42,809 bases of DNA, taken from positions 1-42,809 of the forward strand of contig DYKD01000022.1 of assembly GCA_020722765.1 (NCBI GenBank), read 5' to 3'. Shown here piece after piece: positions 8,835 to 16,785 of the stretch; within the stretch, counting starts at the first letter, position 1, and each line of letters begins with the position of its first letter. This stretch comes from Brevinema andersonii (GTDB lineage: Bacteria; Spirochaetota; DYKD01). The notes under the pieces are model-generated. The model saw nothing but the letters and a program-made list of their open reading frames with translations. It was not told the origin of the DNA and made no database searches. The position numbers were made by a program, and so were the translations under genes.

Positions 8835-9113
8835 ACACGGTCCTTCTGATCATCCCCTTTCGTATCTATCAGTTACCATTCATTTTCTATAGACATTTCA
8901 TTCCTGGCATCATCAAGAGTCATATCGATTTCAAGGGGATCCCATCAGTCTTTGTAGATAATATAGCAGGCTGTATCCTTGCAACCGTGCAAAGTTGAAA
9001 AAAGAACAGACATGTAGCAGATTATGCGGTTATGAGGTGGAAGTCTATGACAGCAAGAACGAACTTGTCGCAAAAATGAACACTTTGGGATACGCTAAAA
9101 GGAGAGAATCCTG
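8835..9113. other. Convergent intergenic region with possible coding remnant
   Basis: This 279-bp stretch lies between the convergent epmA and argD genes. On the plus strand near 9000-9110 the translation GYEVEVYDSKNELVAKMNTL reads like real protein, but it runs on into the antisense of argD. It may be a remnant or chance. No convincing terminator was seen. Confidence 0.25.
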
Positions 9114-10313
9114 TCAGTTTCCCTCAGTAAAAATTGATGTCAGGATACCTGTCGCTTTGTCAATTTCCTTGGTTCCAATGATAAGAGGTGGTACAAACCT
9201 AAGGATGTTTTCGCCAGCTGTGCCCATGATCAGTCCTTTTTCCCTGGCTTTCTTTACAATGCTGGAAGCTTCAATTTTTTTTGAAAGAGCCAAACCAACC
9301 ATCAATCCTTTCCCTTTCACTTGTAATACTATGTCAGGAAATAGGGTTTTTAATTTTTCCAGTTTCTTAGAAAAATACAATCCCATTTTTGCAGCATGAC
9401 TGTCCAGTTTTTTCTTCCTCATTGTATCGAGTACTGCATTGGCAACGGAAGAGGCAAGAAAGTTTCCTCCGAAAGTTGATGCATGTTTACCAGGTTTGAA
9501 CAGATCTGCCACTTGTGGTTTGGCAATCAAAGCACCTATAGGAAATCCGTTGCCTAATGATTTAGCCAAAGTGAAAACATCCGGTTTGACACCAAAATTC
9601 TGGAAAGCAAAAAACTTTCCTGTCCTGCAAAGGCCTGCCTGGACTTCATCAGCTATGACAAGGAAGCTGTGCTGTTTGGCAAGTTTGAAAACCTCGTCAA
9701 CAAAAGATTTTTCCAGAAGGTTTACGCCACCCTCCCCTTGTAAAAATTCCAACATGATCGCACAGACATGAGGGGTCACTTTTTTCCGCAAATCAGCGAT
9801 ATTATTCGGTTTCACATATTTGAACTGGGAAGGCAGAGGCTCCAACCCTGCCTGGTATTTTTTCTGTCCTGTTGCTGTGATGGTAGCCAGTGTCCTGCCG
9901 TGAAAAGAATTATCCAAAGAAAGAATAAGGGTCTTCCCCTTGTTAAAAGTCTTTCCATACAGCCTTGCAAGTTTGATGGCTCCCTCGTTCGCTTCTGCTC
10001 CTGAATTGCAGAAAAATGACTTGTAACCGCCTGTCAACTCTCCCAATTTTTTTGCAAGTTCTATCTGTGGGGCGATGTGAAAAAGGTTCGATGTGTGCCA
10101 CAGCTTGGTTGCCTGACCTGAAAGGACCCTATTCAAATTTTTATCAGCGTGACCCAGTGAACAGACCGCTATCCCTGCAAGGAAATCAAGGTATTTCTTT
10201 CCTTTTGAATCGTAAAGCCAGCAACCATCACCTTTGACAAATTCGACATCAGCCCGACTATATGTATTCATCACATATTTTTTTTCATTGAGCAATAATT
10301 CTTGCGTGTTCAT
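9114..10313 (-). CDS. argD: Acetylornithine aminotransferase
   Basis: 399 residues, class III PLP-dependent aminotransferase of full length. NSGAEANEGAIKLAR near residue 103 is the cofactor-phosphate region. D222 in ADEVQAGLCRTG contacts the pyridine nitrogen, and K251 in TLAKSLGNGFPIGA is the Schiff-base lysine. STFGGNFLASS near residue 279 is also conserved. It converts N-acetylglutamate semialdehyde to N-acetylornithine in arginine synthesis; related succinyldiaminopimelate or ornithine aminotransferase activity cannot be excluded. GAGG lies before the ATG, and it has its own promoter (TTGACT-17-TATTTT). No other arg genes are near. Confidence 0.85.
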   Translation of the reverse strand: MNTQELLLNEKKYVMNTYSRADVEFVKGDGCWLYDSKGKKYLDFLAGIAVCSLGHADKNLNRVLSGQATKLWHTSNLFHIAPQIELAKKLGELTGGYKSFFCNSGAEANEGAIKLARLYGKTFNKGKTLILSLDNSFHGRTLATITATGQKKYQAGLEPLPSQFKYVKPNNIADLRKKVTPHVCAIMLEFLQGEGGVNLLEKSFVDEVFKLAKQHSFLVIADEVQAGLCRTGKFFAFQNFGVKPDVFTLAKSLGNGFPIGALIAKPQVADLFKPGKHASTFGGNFLASSVANAVLDTMRKKKLDSHAAKMGLYFSKKLEKLKTLFPDIVLQVKGKGLMVGLALSKKIEASSIVKKAREKGLIMGTAGENILRFVPPLIIGTKEIDKATGILTSIFTEGN

Positions 10314-10343
10314 AACACAACCTCGTAATATGGTATTTCATTC

Positions 10344-10372
10344 AAAATAACGTACTTTTCGTGATAAGTCAA
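10344..10372 (-). promoter_or_regulatory. Promoter of argD
   Basis: On the minus strand TTGACT (10372-10367), a 17-nt spacer and TATTTT (10349-10344) precede the argD ribosome site and ATG at 10313. It lies just past the end of the BtuF-like gene. Confidence 0.6.
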
Positions 10373-10388
10373 AAGTGTGGAAGGGATT

Positions 10389-11228
10389 TTAGTGTTTCTT
10401 TCCTGCGAGGTCCCTGATATCACTGATCAGGTTGAAAATACGCGGTCCCGGCACAGTAACGTAATCATGTACCAGGAGATGGATATTCCTGTTTTTTACC
10501 GCTTTGAGATGTGGCAGTTTTTCCCAGTCATCCAGAAGGTTCATGTTTTTCAGGGAAGAAGCTCGCATGTCATCCACCAATTCGATGATCATGTCTGGAT
10601 CCATGTTCAGAATCCCTTCCATGCTCACTGCTGGATACTCCAAAGGCATAACCGATGTGAACGCGTTCTTGCATCCTGCTAGTTGTATGATCTCATTATA
10701 GAACCCTTTGTTTCCTGCAACATAGATATTCTTGAGTGACCCTGCATCGCGTCCTACCACAAGCAACAGTTTCAATTCTTTGCCTGTTTTGTGGATCTGT
10801 TTTTTTTTGGCAGCAATCTCCTTCTGCAGTCTGGATGCGGTTGTCTCATGTCCTGTCATTTTACCGAGCTTTGTTATGGTTTTTTCGATAGTAACCAAGC
10901 TTGTTTGAGTGACAAAAGTCACAGGAATGCCAAGCTGTCTCAGCCTTTTGGAATTATTGATGTCAGAATCCAACAGGAAAACCATGTCCGGTCTTAAGGA
11001 GATGATCTTTTCAATTTCCAAATCCAGGAAACCGCCAACCTTGATTTTCTCTTTTGTCTCAGGTGGATAAGCGCAGAAACGTGTCACAGCAACCACCTGT
11101 TTCTCCGCTCCAAGAGCGAAGAGTGTTTCTGTGATGCTTGGTGAAAGGGAAACAATCCTGTCAAGTGCAAAACCAGAGATGGGTAAAAGAAAGAGGAGGA
11201 ATGTTGTCAGGTAAAGTTTCTGTTTCAT
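10389..11228 (-). CDS. BtuF-like periplasmic substrate-binding protein (cobalamin or Fe-siderophore ABC transporter type)
   Basis: 279 residues. A signal peptide (MKQKLYLTTFLLFLLPISGFA) lacks a lipobox cysteine, so a soluble periplasmic protein is expected. The mature part has the helical-backbone metal-receptor (TroA/BtuF) layout: DRIVSLSPSITETLFALG opening, then FLDLEIEKIISLRPDMVFL, a long linking helix (residues ~125-150), then EYPAVSMEGILNMDPDMIIEL. BtuF-type proteins deliver cobalamin or chelated metals to a permease and ATPase, neither of which is in the window. It starts 3 nt after the CrtI-like gene, so the two are surely one transcript. Ligand identity is not determined by the sequence. 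Confidence 0.8.
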   Translation of the reverse strand: MKQKLYLTTFLLFLLPISGFALDRIVSLSPSITETLFALGAEKQVVAVTRFCAYPPETKEKIKVGGFLDLEIEKIISLRPDMVFLLDSDINNSKRLRQLGIPVTFVTQTSLVTIEKTITKLGKMTGHETTASRLQKEIAAKKKQIHKTGKELKLLLVVGRDAGSLKNIYVAGNKGFYNEIIQLAGCKNAFTSVMPLEYPAVSMEGILNMDPDMIIELVDDMRASSLKNMNLLDDWEKLPHLKAVKNRNIHLLVHDYVTVPGPRIFNLISDIRDLAGKKH

Positions 11229-11231
11229 TTT

Positions 11232-12782
11232 TTATCCTTTTTTCATGGGAGACAAAACCGGTCTCCCTGCTACGATGTTCGACACAAGCCTTCCTGAAAG
11301 TGCTGCAGATATCACACCACCAGGCCAGACCGCATAGTGTCCTGCAGCATGCACGTTTTTAACAGGTGTTGACATCATATTGAAGAAAGGAGCCTTAAAA
11401 GAGAGGGAGACCTTGTCGTCATAACACCAGCCACCCGTGGATCCTTCGGAGTTAAGAGAGAACCTGTTGATCGTGAGGGGAGAGCCTACATCGAAATACT
11501 CGATTTTCCTGGAAAGCCCAGGAATGAATTTTTCAGCAAGTGTGACAAGTTCCATGCCTACCTGTTTTTTCAGTTGCTTGTATTCATCAGTACGTTTGAA
11601 ATCAAGGGATCCGTTTTTCCAGAAACCCTGCCAGGAGGCAGAGCTGTAAGTCTGCAGGACAAGTGTTGATTTTCCTTTGGGCGCGAAATCCGGATTTTCT
11701 GATCCGAAAAAATTGACAACAGACCACATCGATTTATGGACATCAGCAGGAGAATCCTTATCTGGAAAAACGACATCATAGTTTGGAAACCAGAACGCAT
11801 GATGGGATTGAAGCTGTTTTTGCAGAATCTCGGGAGGGATATCCACACCAAGATATGCAGCCACAAGGCTTTCTGTAAGTTTTGATTCCTGCACTGTCTT
11901 TCTTTTTTTTGATGAGAAAAGTTCCGGATCAAGTATTCCTGCAACAAGCGCCTTGTAGTCACCTGCATAAACGATCTTGTCCGCTTCAATGAATTCGCCT
12001 TTTGAGGTCCGTACGCCAATGGCTTTTCCGTTTTTCAGTTCTATTTTCTTGACAAGCGTGTTGCATCGCAATGTTCCACCATTTGCAATATACTGTTGAG
12101 CGATGAGATCATGCATTTTTTGCATCCCACCCACAGGATACCAATAATCTTTCATCCACAGGTTCCAGAAACCTGCAAAGAAAATGAAGGGCATCCTGTA
12201 ATAGCCGATTTCTGTGAACCATCTTCGCAAAGAAGGATTTTTTACAAGACCACACATCTTTTCCCTGTAATCAAACCTGATCCATTTCAATAGGGATGGG
12301 AGATGGGGTAGAAAAGAGATCAACCGTGGAAGCGTCGTATCATTCAGAGCAGGAAAGGAGTTTGGAGTGTAATACTTGTCCAGAAAAGCACATACTTTTT
12401 TGACTTCCTTGAAAAGAACAGGAATTCCTTTTTCCTCTGGAAAAGCGGCAGATAAGGCGTCTTCTACATCTTTGAAGGAATCTATGAAAAAATCAAAATG
12501 ATCAGAGACCATCCTATATCGAACTTTTGTCCATTCCAGTTTGTCATAGATACCGAGATCTTGCAGTATGGGAAAGACGATTCCGAGGCTTTCAAAGGAC
12601 TGGTCTCCACCGTCAAAATAATATTCACCCCTACGAAATCCGGACATGTTACCGCCAGTATGATGGTTCTGTTCCAGGACAGTGACTTTTTTTCCATATC
12701 GTGTCAGATAGGACGCGGCCACCATGCCAGCGATTCCACCACCAATGACAATAATTTTTTCCTTGTTCTGAATTTCGGACAT
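11232..12782 (-). CDS. CrtI/phytoene desaturase-like FAD-dependent oxidoreductase
   Basis: 516 residues. The N-terminal dinucleotide-binding motif is VIGGGIAGMVAASYLTRYGK with the acidic VLEQN strand end, followed by HHTGGNMSGFRRGEYYFDGG, typical of the phytoene desaturase/retinol saturase family. The C-terminal FAD-contact segment is VKNVHAAGHYAVWPGGVISAALSGR. Family members desaturate or isomerise carotenoids or reduce retinoids, but no phytoene synthase or other crt gene is here, so the substrate is open. GAGGAG precedes the ATG, and a strong promoter lies upstream. It heads a unit with the BtuF-like gene. Confidence 0.8.
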   Translation of the reverse strand: MSEIQNKEKIIVIGGGIAGMVAASYLTRYGKKVTVLEQNHHTGGNMSGFRRGEYYFDGGDQSFESLGIVFPILQDLGIYDKLEWTKVRYRMVSDHFDFFIDSFKDVEDALSAAFPEEKGIPVLFKEVKKVCAFLDKYYTPNSFPALNDTTLPRLISFLPHLPSLLKWIRFDYREKMCGLVKNPSLRRWFTEIGYYRMPFIFFAGFWNLWMKDYWYPVGGMQKMHDLIAQQYIANGGTLRCNTLVKKIELKNGKAIGVRTSKGEFIEADKIVYAGDYKALVAGILDPELFSSKKRKTVQESKLTESLVAAYLGVDIPPEILQKQLQSHHAFWFPNYDVVFPDKDSPADVHKSMWSVVNFFGSENPDFAPKGKSTLVLQTYSSASWQGFWKNGSLDFKRTDEYKQLKKQVGMELVTLAEKFIPGLSRKIEYFDVGSPLTINRFSLNSEGSTGGWCYDDKVSLSFKAPFFNMMSTPVKNVHAAGHYAVWPGGVISAALSGRLVSNIVAGRPVLSPMKKG

Positions 12783-12809
12783 GCGATCTCCTCGGGAAAA
12801 AATAGTAAA

Positions 12810-12838
12810 ATAATAGCTAAAAACAGGATGATTGTCAA
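12810..12838 (-). promoter_or_regulatory. Promoter of the CrtI-like/BtuF-like unit
   Basis: Minus strand: TTGACA (12838-12833), 17-nt spacer, TATTAT (12815-12810), then GAGGAG and the ATG at 12782. Near-consensus housekeeping-sigma promoter. Confidence 0.75.
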
Positions 12839-12981
12839 GGCTATTTTATTTTGACTTTGAACCGATCCATCAACAGGAGATCCTTAAGCACCATCTGGGC
12901 TTATGAAGATAACTGGCTTATCATAAAACTAATCCTTTTTGGTTGTCCTCAAAAAACGTCTGAATAGGCTTTTCAGTTTTT

Positions 12982-13010
12982 TTGACAAATCTTGCCTTCT
13001 TTACTATCAT
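12982..13010 (+). promoter_or_regulatory. Promoter of coaD-pta
   Basis: TTGACA (12982-12987), 17-nt spacer, TATCAT (13005-13010). Predicted start near 13017, then AGGA and the coaD ATG at 13040. It diverges from the CrtI-like promoter ~145 bp away. Confidence 0.75.
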
Positions 13011-13039
13011 AATAAATCTTTTTTACGACTAGGAAATCT

Positions 13040-13534
13040 ATGAAAACCGCAATCTATCCAGGAAGTTTTGATCCAATCACAAACGGTCATGCGGACATCA
13101 TTCGCAGGGCAAGCAGGGTTTTCGACAAGATTTATGTCGCAGTCGCCCAGAATCCTTCCAAAAAATACCTTTTTTCTGAAATCGAACGTCAAACCATGAT
13201 CAGGAAGATTTTCAAGGACAACAAAAAGATCGTTGTTGAATCCTTCAACGGGCTACTCAGTGACTACGTAGTAAAGAAAAAAGTGAACACTGTTATCCGT
13301 GGGCTTCGGGTTGTTACGGATTTTGATTATGAACTATCCCTCGCCCTTATGAACAAGAACCTCAACCATGACCTGGAGACCATCTTCTTCATGACAGATG
13401 AAAAACTTCTCTTTATCAGTTCATCGATGATCAAGGAAGTTGCCAAGTTTGGCGGAAATGTGCGGGATTACGTGCCTGCACTCGTTGAAAAAGAACTGAA
13501 AAAGAAACTGAAATTATCGGGTTCAAACCAATAA
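13040..13534 (+). CDS. coaD: Phosphopantetheine adenylyltransferase
   Basis: 164 residues, standard length. The nucleotidyltransferase motif is in AIYPGSFDPITNGHADII (the TxGH variant). RGLRVVTDFDYELSLALMN and the ISSSMIKEVAKFGGNV segment are the other family signatures. It transfers AMP from ATP to 4'-phosphopantetheine, giving dephospho-CoA, the penultimate step of CoA synthesis. pta follows after 13 bp in the same direction, which joins CoA supply to acetyl-CoA use. Confidence 0.95.
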   Translation: MKTAIYPGSFDPITNGHADIIRRASRVFDKIYVAVAQNPSKKYLFSEIERQTMIRKIFKDNKKIVVESFNGLLSDYVVKKKVNTVIRGLRVVTDFDYELSLALMNKNLNHDLETIFFMTDEKLLFISSSMIKEVAKFGGNVRDYVPALVEKELKKKLKLSGSNQ

Positions 13535-13547
13535 TAGGAGTTTACCC

Positions 13548-14540
13548 ATGTCCCCACTACTTGACTCATTGGAAAGCTACGCAAAACAGAATCCCAAAAG
13601 CCTTGTTCTTGTCGAAGGAGAAGACATCCGCACGCTACAAGCCGTGGATATGCTGCTCAAAAAAAAGACGTCAGGTCCCATCACAATCTTAGGGAATGTG
13701 GAGAAGCTGAAAAAGATGGCTTCCGAAAACAGTCTCAATCTTGACGGTGCAACACTCATTGAACCTGCCACATCTGAACATTATGAATCCTTTTCCACCA
13801 AATATGTGGATGTCAGGAAAGGCCGTATCTCCAAAGAAGAAGCCTATTCAGACATGAAGAATGTCATCAGTTTTGGATGCATGATGGTCCGTGAAGGACT
13901 TGTTGATGGAATGGTAGGCGGTGCCATGAACACGACTGCGGAACTTATCAGGAATGCCATCAGGATTGTCGGTCCCAAACAGGGAATCAAGACAGTCTCC
14001 AGCTGTTTTGTGATGATCCTTCCCGAACCAACCTACGGCGCTGACGGTGTTTTTGTCTATTCGGATTGTGGCGCTGTTCCCAATCCCAATTCGGAACAAC
14101 TCGCTGACATCACGGTTTCTGCTGTTGATAGTTTCAGGAAACTTGTCAAGAAAGAACCGATTGTTTCCCTTCTTTCCTTTTCTACAAAAGGAAGTGCCAA
14201 CCATCCTGATGTGGACAAGGTCATCAAGACTGTGGATCTTCTCAAAGAACGCAAAGTAGATTTTAAGTTCGATGGAGAATTCCAGTTGGATGCCGCAGTC
14301 ATAGAATCCATTGGAAAACGAAAAGCCCCAGGCAGTGACGTGGCAGGAAAATCAAATGTCCTGATTTTCCCTGACCTTGACGCAGGCAACATCGCCTATA
14401 AGATCACTGAACGTTTTGGGAAAGCCATTGCTCTTGGTCCTTTGATGCAAGGACTGAACAAACCGGTCAACGACCTGTCACGTGGCTGTTCAGCGCAGGA
14501 TATCTACGACGTTTCGATCATAACGCAAAACCAGGTGTAA
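13548..14540 (+). CDS. pta: Phosphate acetyltransferase
   Basis: 330 residues, the short bacterial Pta form without regulatory domains. The ATG is preceded by AGGAG. Family segments include VEGEDIRTLQAVDML at the front, EGLVDGMVGGAMNTTAELIR, VFVYSDCGAVPNPN, and the acyl-phosphate site region ANHPDVDKV...DFKFDGEFQLDAA with LIFPDLDAGNIAYK near the end. It interconverts acetyl-CoA and acetyl phosphate. Phosphate butyryltransferase is a more distant alternative. It is the second gene of the coaD unit. Acetate kinase is not in the window, while pyruvate:ferredoxin oxidoreductase is 2.2 kb away on the other strand. Confidence 0.9.
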   Translation: MSPLLDSLESYAKQNPKSLVLVEGEDIRTLQAVDMLLKKKTSGPITILGNVEKLKKMASENSLNLDGATLIEPATSEHYESFSTKYVDVRKGRISKEEAYSDMKNVISFGCMMVREGLVDGMVGGAMNTTAELIRNAIRIVGPKQGIKTVSSCFVMILPEPTYGADGVFVYSDCGAVPNPNSEQLADITVSAVDSFRKLVKKEPIVSLLSFSTKGSANHPDVDKVIKTVDLLKERKVDFKFDGEFQLDAAVIESIGKRKAPGSDVAGKSNVLIFPDLDAGNIAYKITERFGKAIALGPLMQGLNKPVNDLSRGCSAQDIYDVSIITQNQV

Positions 14541-14600
14541 GCTCTTATCCTGATCAGGGAACATTAAAAATAGTTTTATCAAATTGTTAAGGGTGTACAT

Positions 14601-16703
14601 TTGCGTCCACAAGATCATGAAGTAGAAAAAAGCATAAAATTGGAGAAATCATCCGGTGCCATAAGAATGACACCGCTCATCTGGATCTGTATTTTTTACG
14701 TGACAGGAATCCTGCTCTCCCCCTATTTCTCATTCTCCTCAACGTTTCTCATGATAGCCATCCTACTTTATTCTCCGTTGCTCATCATCTCATTGAAATT
14801 GAAAAAAGCCGCATTCCTGATCTTCACTGTTTTTTTGGTAGTAGGAATCGCACATCCCCATCTTGTCATTCAGCACAGGCAGAAGACTGAAAAGGGATTA
14901 GAGCATGTCATCAGGTTCTCTGGCATAGTCACAACACGGCCGAATCTTACATCAACAGGAAAAAGCTTCTCGTTCATCCTTAAGACAGATCTGATTGACG
15001 GTACAAAAAAATCCCTCAGGTTTTTCACGTTCATCCCAAAAGGATATCCTGTAAGTCCCGGTAACAGGATAAACGGGATCGCGCGCATCCAACGGAATGA
15101 CTCCCGTTTTTTCCTTGGAAAAGAGCTTTATGGGAACATGTCGATTGAAATTGTCGAAGAGATCAGGAAAGAAAAAAATTATCATGCAATAATCGCTTCC
15201 GTCAGGGAACTTGTCCTAAAATCCGTCACGTACGGAATCACAGGAGACAACAAATCTCTGATTGAAGGTCTCATGCTTGGTGTCCGGACAGACATGCCTC
15301 CCCGTATCCAACGTATTTTTTCAGACACAGGAACAGTCCATATATTGGCAGTGTCCGGACTTCATCTTGGGATCATCGCTTTTGTCGTTTTCTTCCTTAT
15401 CCGACTTGTTATTTCCAACATGACTGTCCGGCTATTGGCTCTTGCTGTGGCTATCCTGCTTTACACAATGTTGATTGGAGACGTCGCTTCCCTGCTACGT
15501 GCGGCAATCATGACTGAAATCGGTATCCTTGCGTTGCTGTTGGATAAGGACAGGAATTATTACAACATAACAGCTCTTTCTGCATGCATTCTCCTATCCT
15601 TGAATCCATATTATATTTACAATATTGGTTTCCAGCTTTCTTATGCCGCAGTGATAGGAATGATCGCATTCAACGGTTATTTTCTCCGTCTATTGTCACC
15701 CTTGCCAAAATTTTTCCGCGAGAATATCGCTGTCTCCTTTTCAGCACAGATGATCGTCATCCCTTTCATACTTGTCTATTTTCATAGGCTTGTCCTGATC
15801 TCCTACGTTGTCAATATTCTTGCAGTGCCTTTGTCCAGCGTCAATATCATATTGGGGTTTGTCTCATTCTTTATTGCCATTCCTGGATTTTGGACCCTTG
15901 TGAAACTGGTCAATATCCTCAATTCCTGGTTGATGACAGCTCTGATAAAAATTACGGATTTCTTTGCAGGTTTCTATTATGTCCGTGCGGAAGAGATGCA
16001 CTTGCTTGTCCTTGTCTCCATAATCATATTCATTGTTTCGCTTTACATTGTCGCAAATCACAAATCCTTTCGTAAAGGGGCATTTGCACTGGCGCTCTGC
16101 GCATTTTGTCTTCTCATCCCTGGTGTTCTCTTGTCACAAGAAAGGGTCACCAAAATCATCATACCTAACATGGGATACAAAGATGACGCGTTCCTGGTTA
16201 TTGCAGATGATGGAAGAAGGGTGTTATACCTGGACGCAACAACTGAAAAAGCTACCCACACATTGCCAAAACTTTTGATGGCTAACAATACGGACACGCT
16301 AGATCTTGTCGTTATTGGATGTAGCAAGGAGCAGGCAAACCTGAAAACAGTTGAAAAACTGGAAGAGGATTTCCAGATCAAAGGGATACTATTGTCTTCA
16401 ACCAATAATAACAAGGAAACAATATTTGGTGAAACGCACTTGTCTTCAGGTAAGGAAGGCACTCTCATTTTTCTTGGTGATTCCTCTTTTGTATCTTTAA
16501 ATGACAACTCGAAGAAAAGGATTTATCCTGGTAGCGGAAAAGTCTTAGATCAACATCGTTTTGCAGCCGTTCCTGAACATCATGCCAAGTATATTGTAAA
16601 AAAAGGGAAAGAGGATATCAAGGGGATAAACCTTTCAGAATCAAGAGATATTACTGTGAGACTTTATGTGGACAGGACTGCCATAAAACAGACAAAGTGG
16701 TAA
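14601..16703 (+). CDS. comEC: ComEC/Rec2-family DNA uptake channel with degenerate beta-lactamase-like domain
   Basis: 700 residues from a TTG start with AGGG upstream; the ATG of MTPLIWICIF (about residue 23) is an alternative. Two to three membrane helices (residues ~22-95) are followed by a soluble OB-like DUF4131 region (FSGIVTTRPN to RINGIARIQ). The Competence domain core then appears: VRTDMPPRIQRIFSDTGTVH, LAVSGLHLGI, GDVASLLRAAIM and IGFQLSYAAVIGM, with about nine more helices. After residue ~510 a cytoplasmic/periplasmic tail keeps the outline of the metallo-beta-lactamase domain (IIPNMGYKDDAFLVIADDGR, LDLVVIGCSKEQANL). However, the metal-binding HxHxDH site is absent. ComEC carries single-stranded DNA across the inner membrane in transformation. 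The tail cannot be a standard nuclease. Confidence 0.85.
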   Translation: MRPQDHEVEKSIKLEKSSGAIRMTPLIWICIFYVTGILLSPYFSFSSTFLMIAILLYSPLLIISLKLKKAAFLIFTVFLVVGIAHPHLVIQHRQKTEKGLEHVIRFSGIVTTRPNLTSTGKSFSFILKTDLIDGTKKSLRFFTFIPKGYPVSPGNRINGIARIQRNDSRFFLGKELYGNMSIEIVEEIRKEKNYHAIIASVRELVLKSVTYGITGDNKSLIEGLMLGVRTDMPPRIQRIFSDTGTVHILAVSGLHLGIIAFVVFFLIRLVISNMTVRLLALAVAILLYTMLIGDVASLLRAAIMTEIGILALLLDKDRNYYNITALSACILLSLNPYYIYNIGFQLSYAAVIGMIAFNGYFLRLLSPLPKFFRENIAVSFSAQMIVIPFILVYFHRLVLISYVVNILAVPLSSVNIILGFVSFFIAIPGFWTLVKLVNILNSWLMTALIKITDFFAGFYYVRAEEMHLLVLVSIIIFIVSLYIVANHKSFRKGAFALALCAFCLLIPGVLLSQERVTKIIIPNMGYKDDAFLVIADDGRRVLYLDATTEKATHTLPKLLMANNTDTLDLVVIGCSKEQANLKTVEKLEEDFQIKGILLSSTNNNKETIFGETHLSSGKEGTLIFLGDSSFVSLNDNSKKRIYPGSGKVLDQHRFAAVPEHHAKYIVKKGKEDIKGINLSESRDITVRLYVDRTAIKQTKW

Positions 16704-16709
16704 AATTCT

Positions 16710-16741
16710 AAAAAAAAAGGCCGACCCTTTCGGATCAGCCC
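16710..16741 (-). terminator. Intrinsic terminator of the thiN-PFOR unit
   Basis: Read on the minus strand, GGCTGATCC pairs with GGTCGGCC (two G-U wobbles) around a GAAAG loop and is followed by nine T residues. It begins about 45 nt past the PFOR stop codon, and its T-run works only in that direction. Confidence 0.85.
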
Positions 16742-16785
16742 TTCTGTTGACTCATATTTCCATGAATCCTGAATTTCTTCTTGAA

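Noticed and set aside
12783-13039. Cobalamin riboswitch ahead of the CrtI-like/BtuF-like unit
   Set aside because: The leader after the promoter is only about 25 nt and has no B12-box-like sequence.
14521-14600. Short palindrome CCTGATCAGG after pta as a terminator
   Set aside because: A 10-bp loop-less palindrome without a T-run; too weak to call, and comEC may be read from the same transcript.
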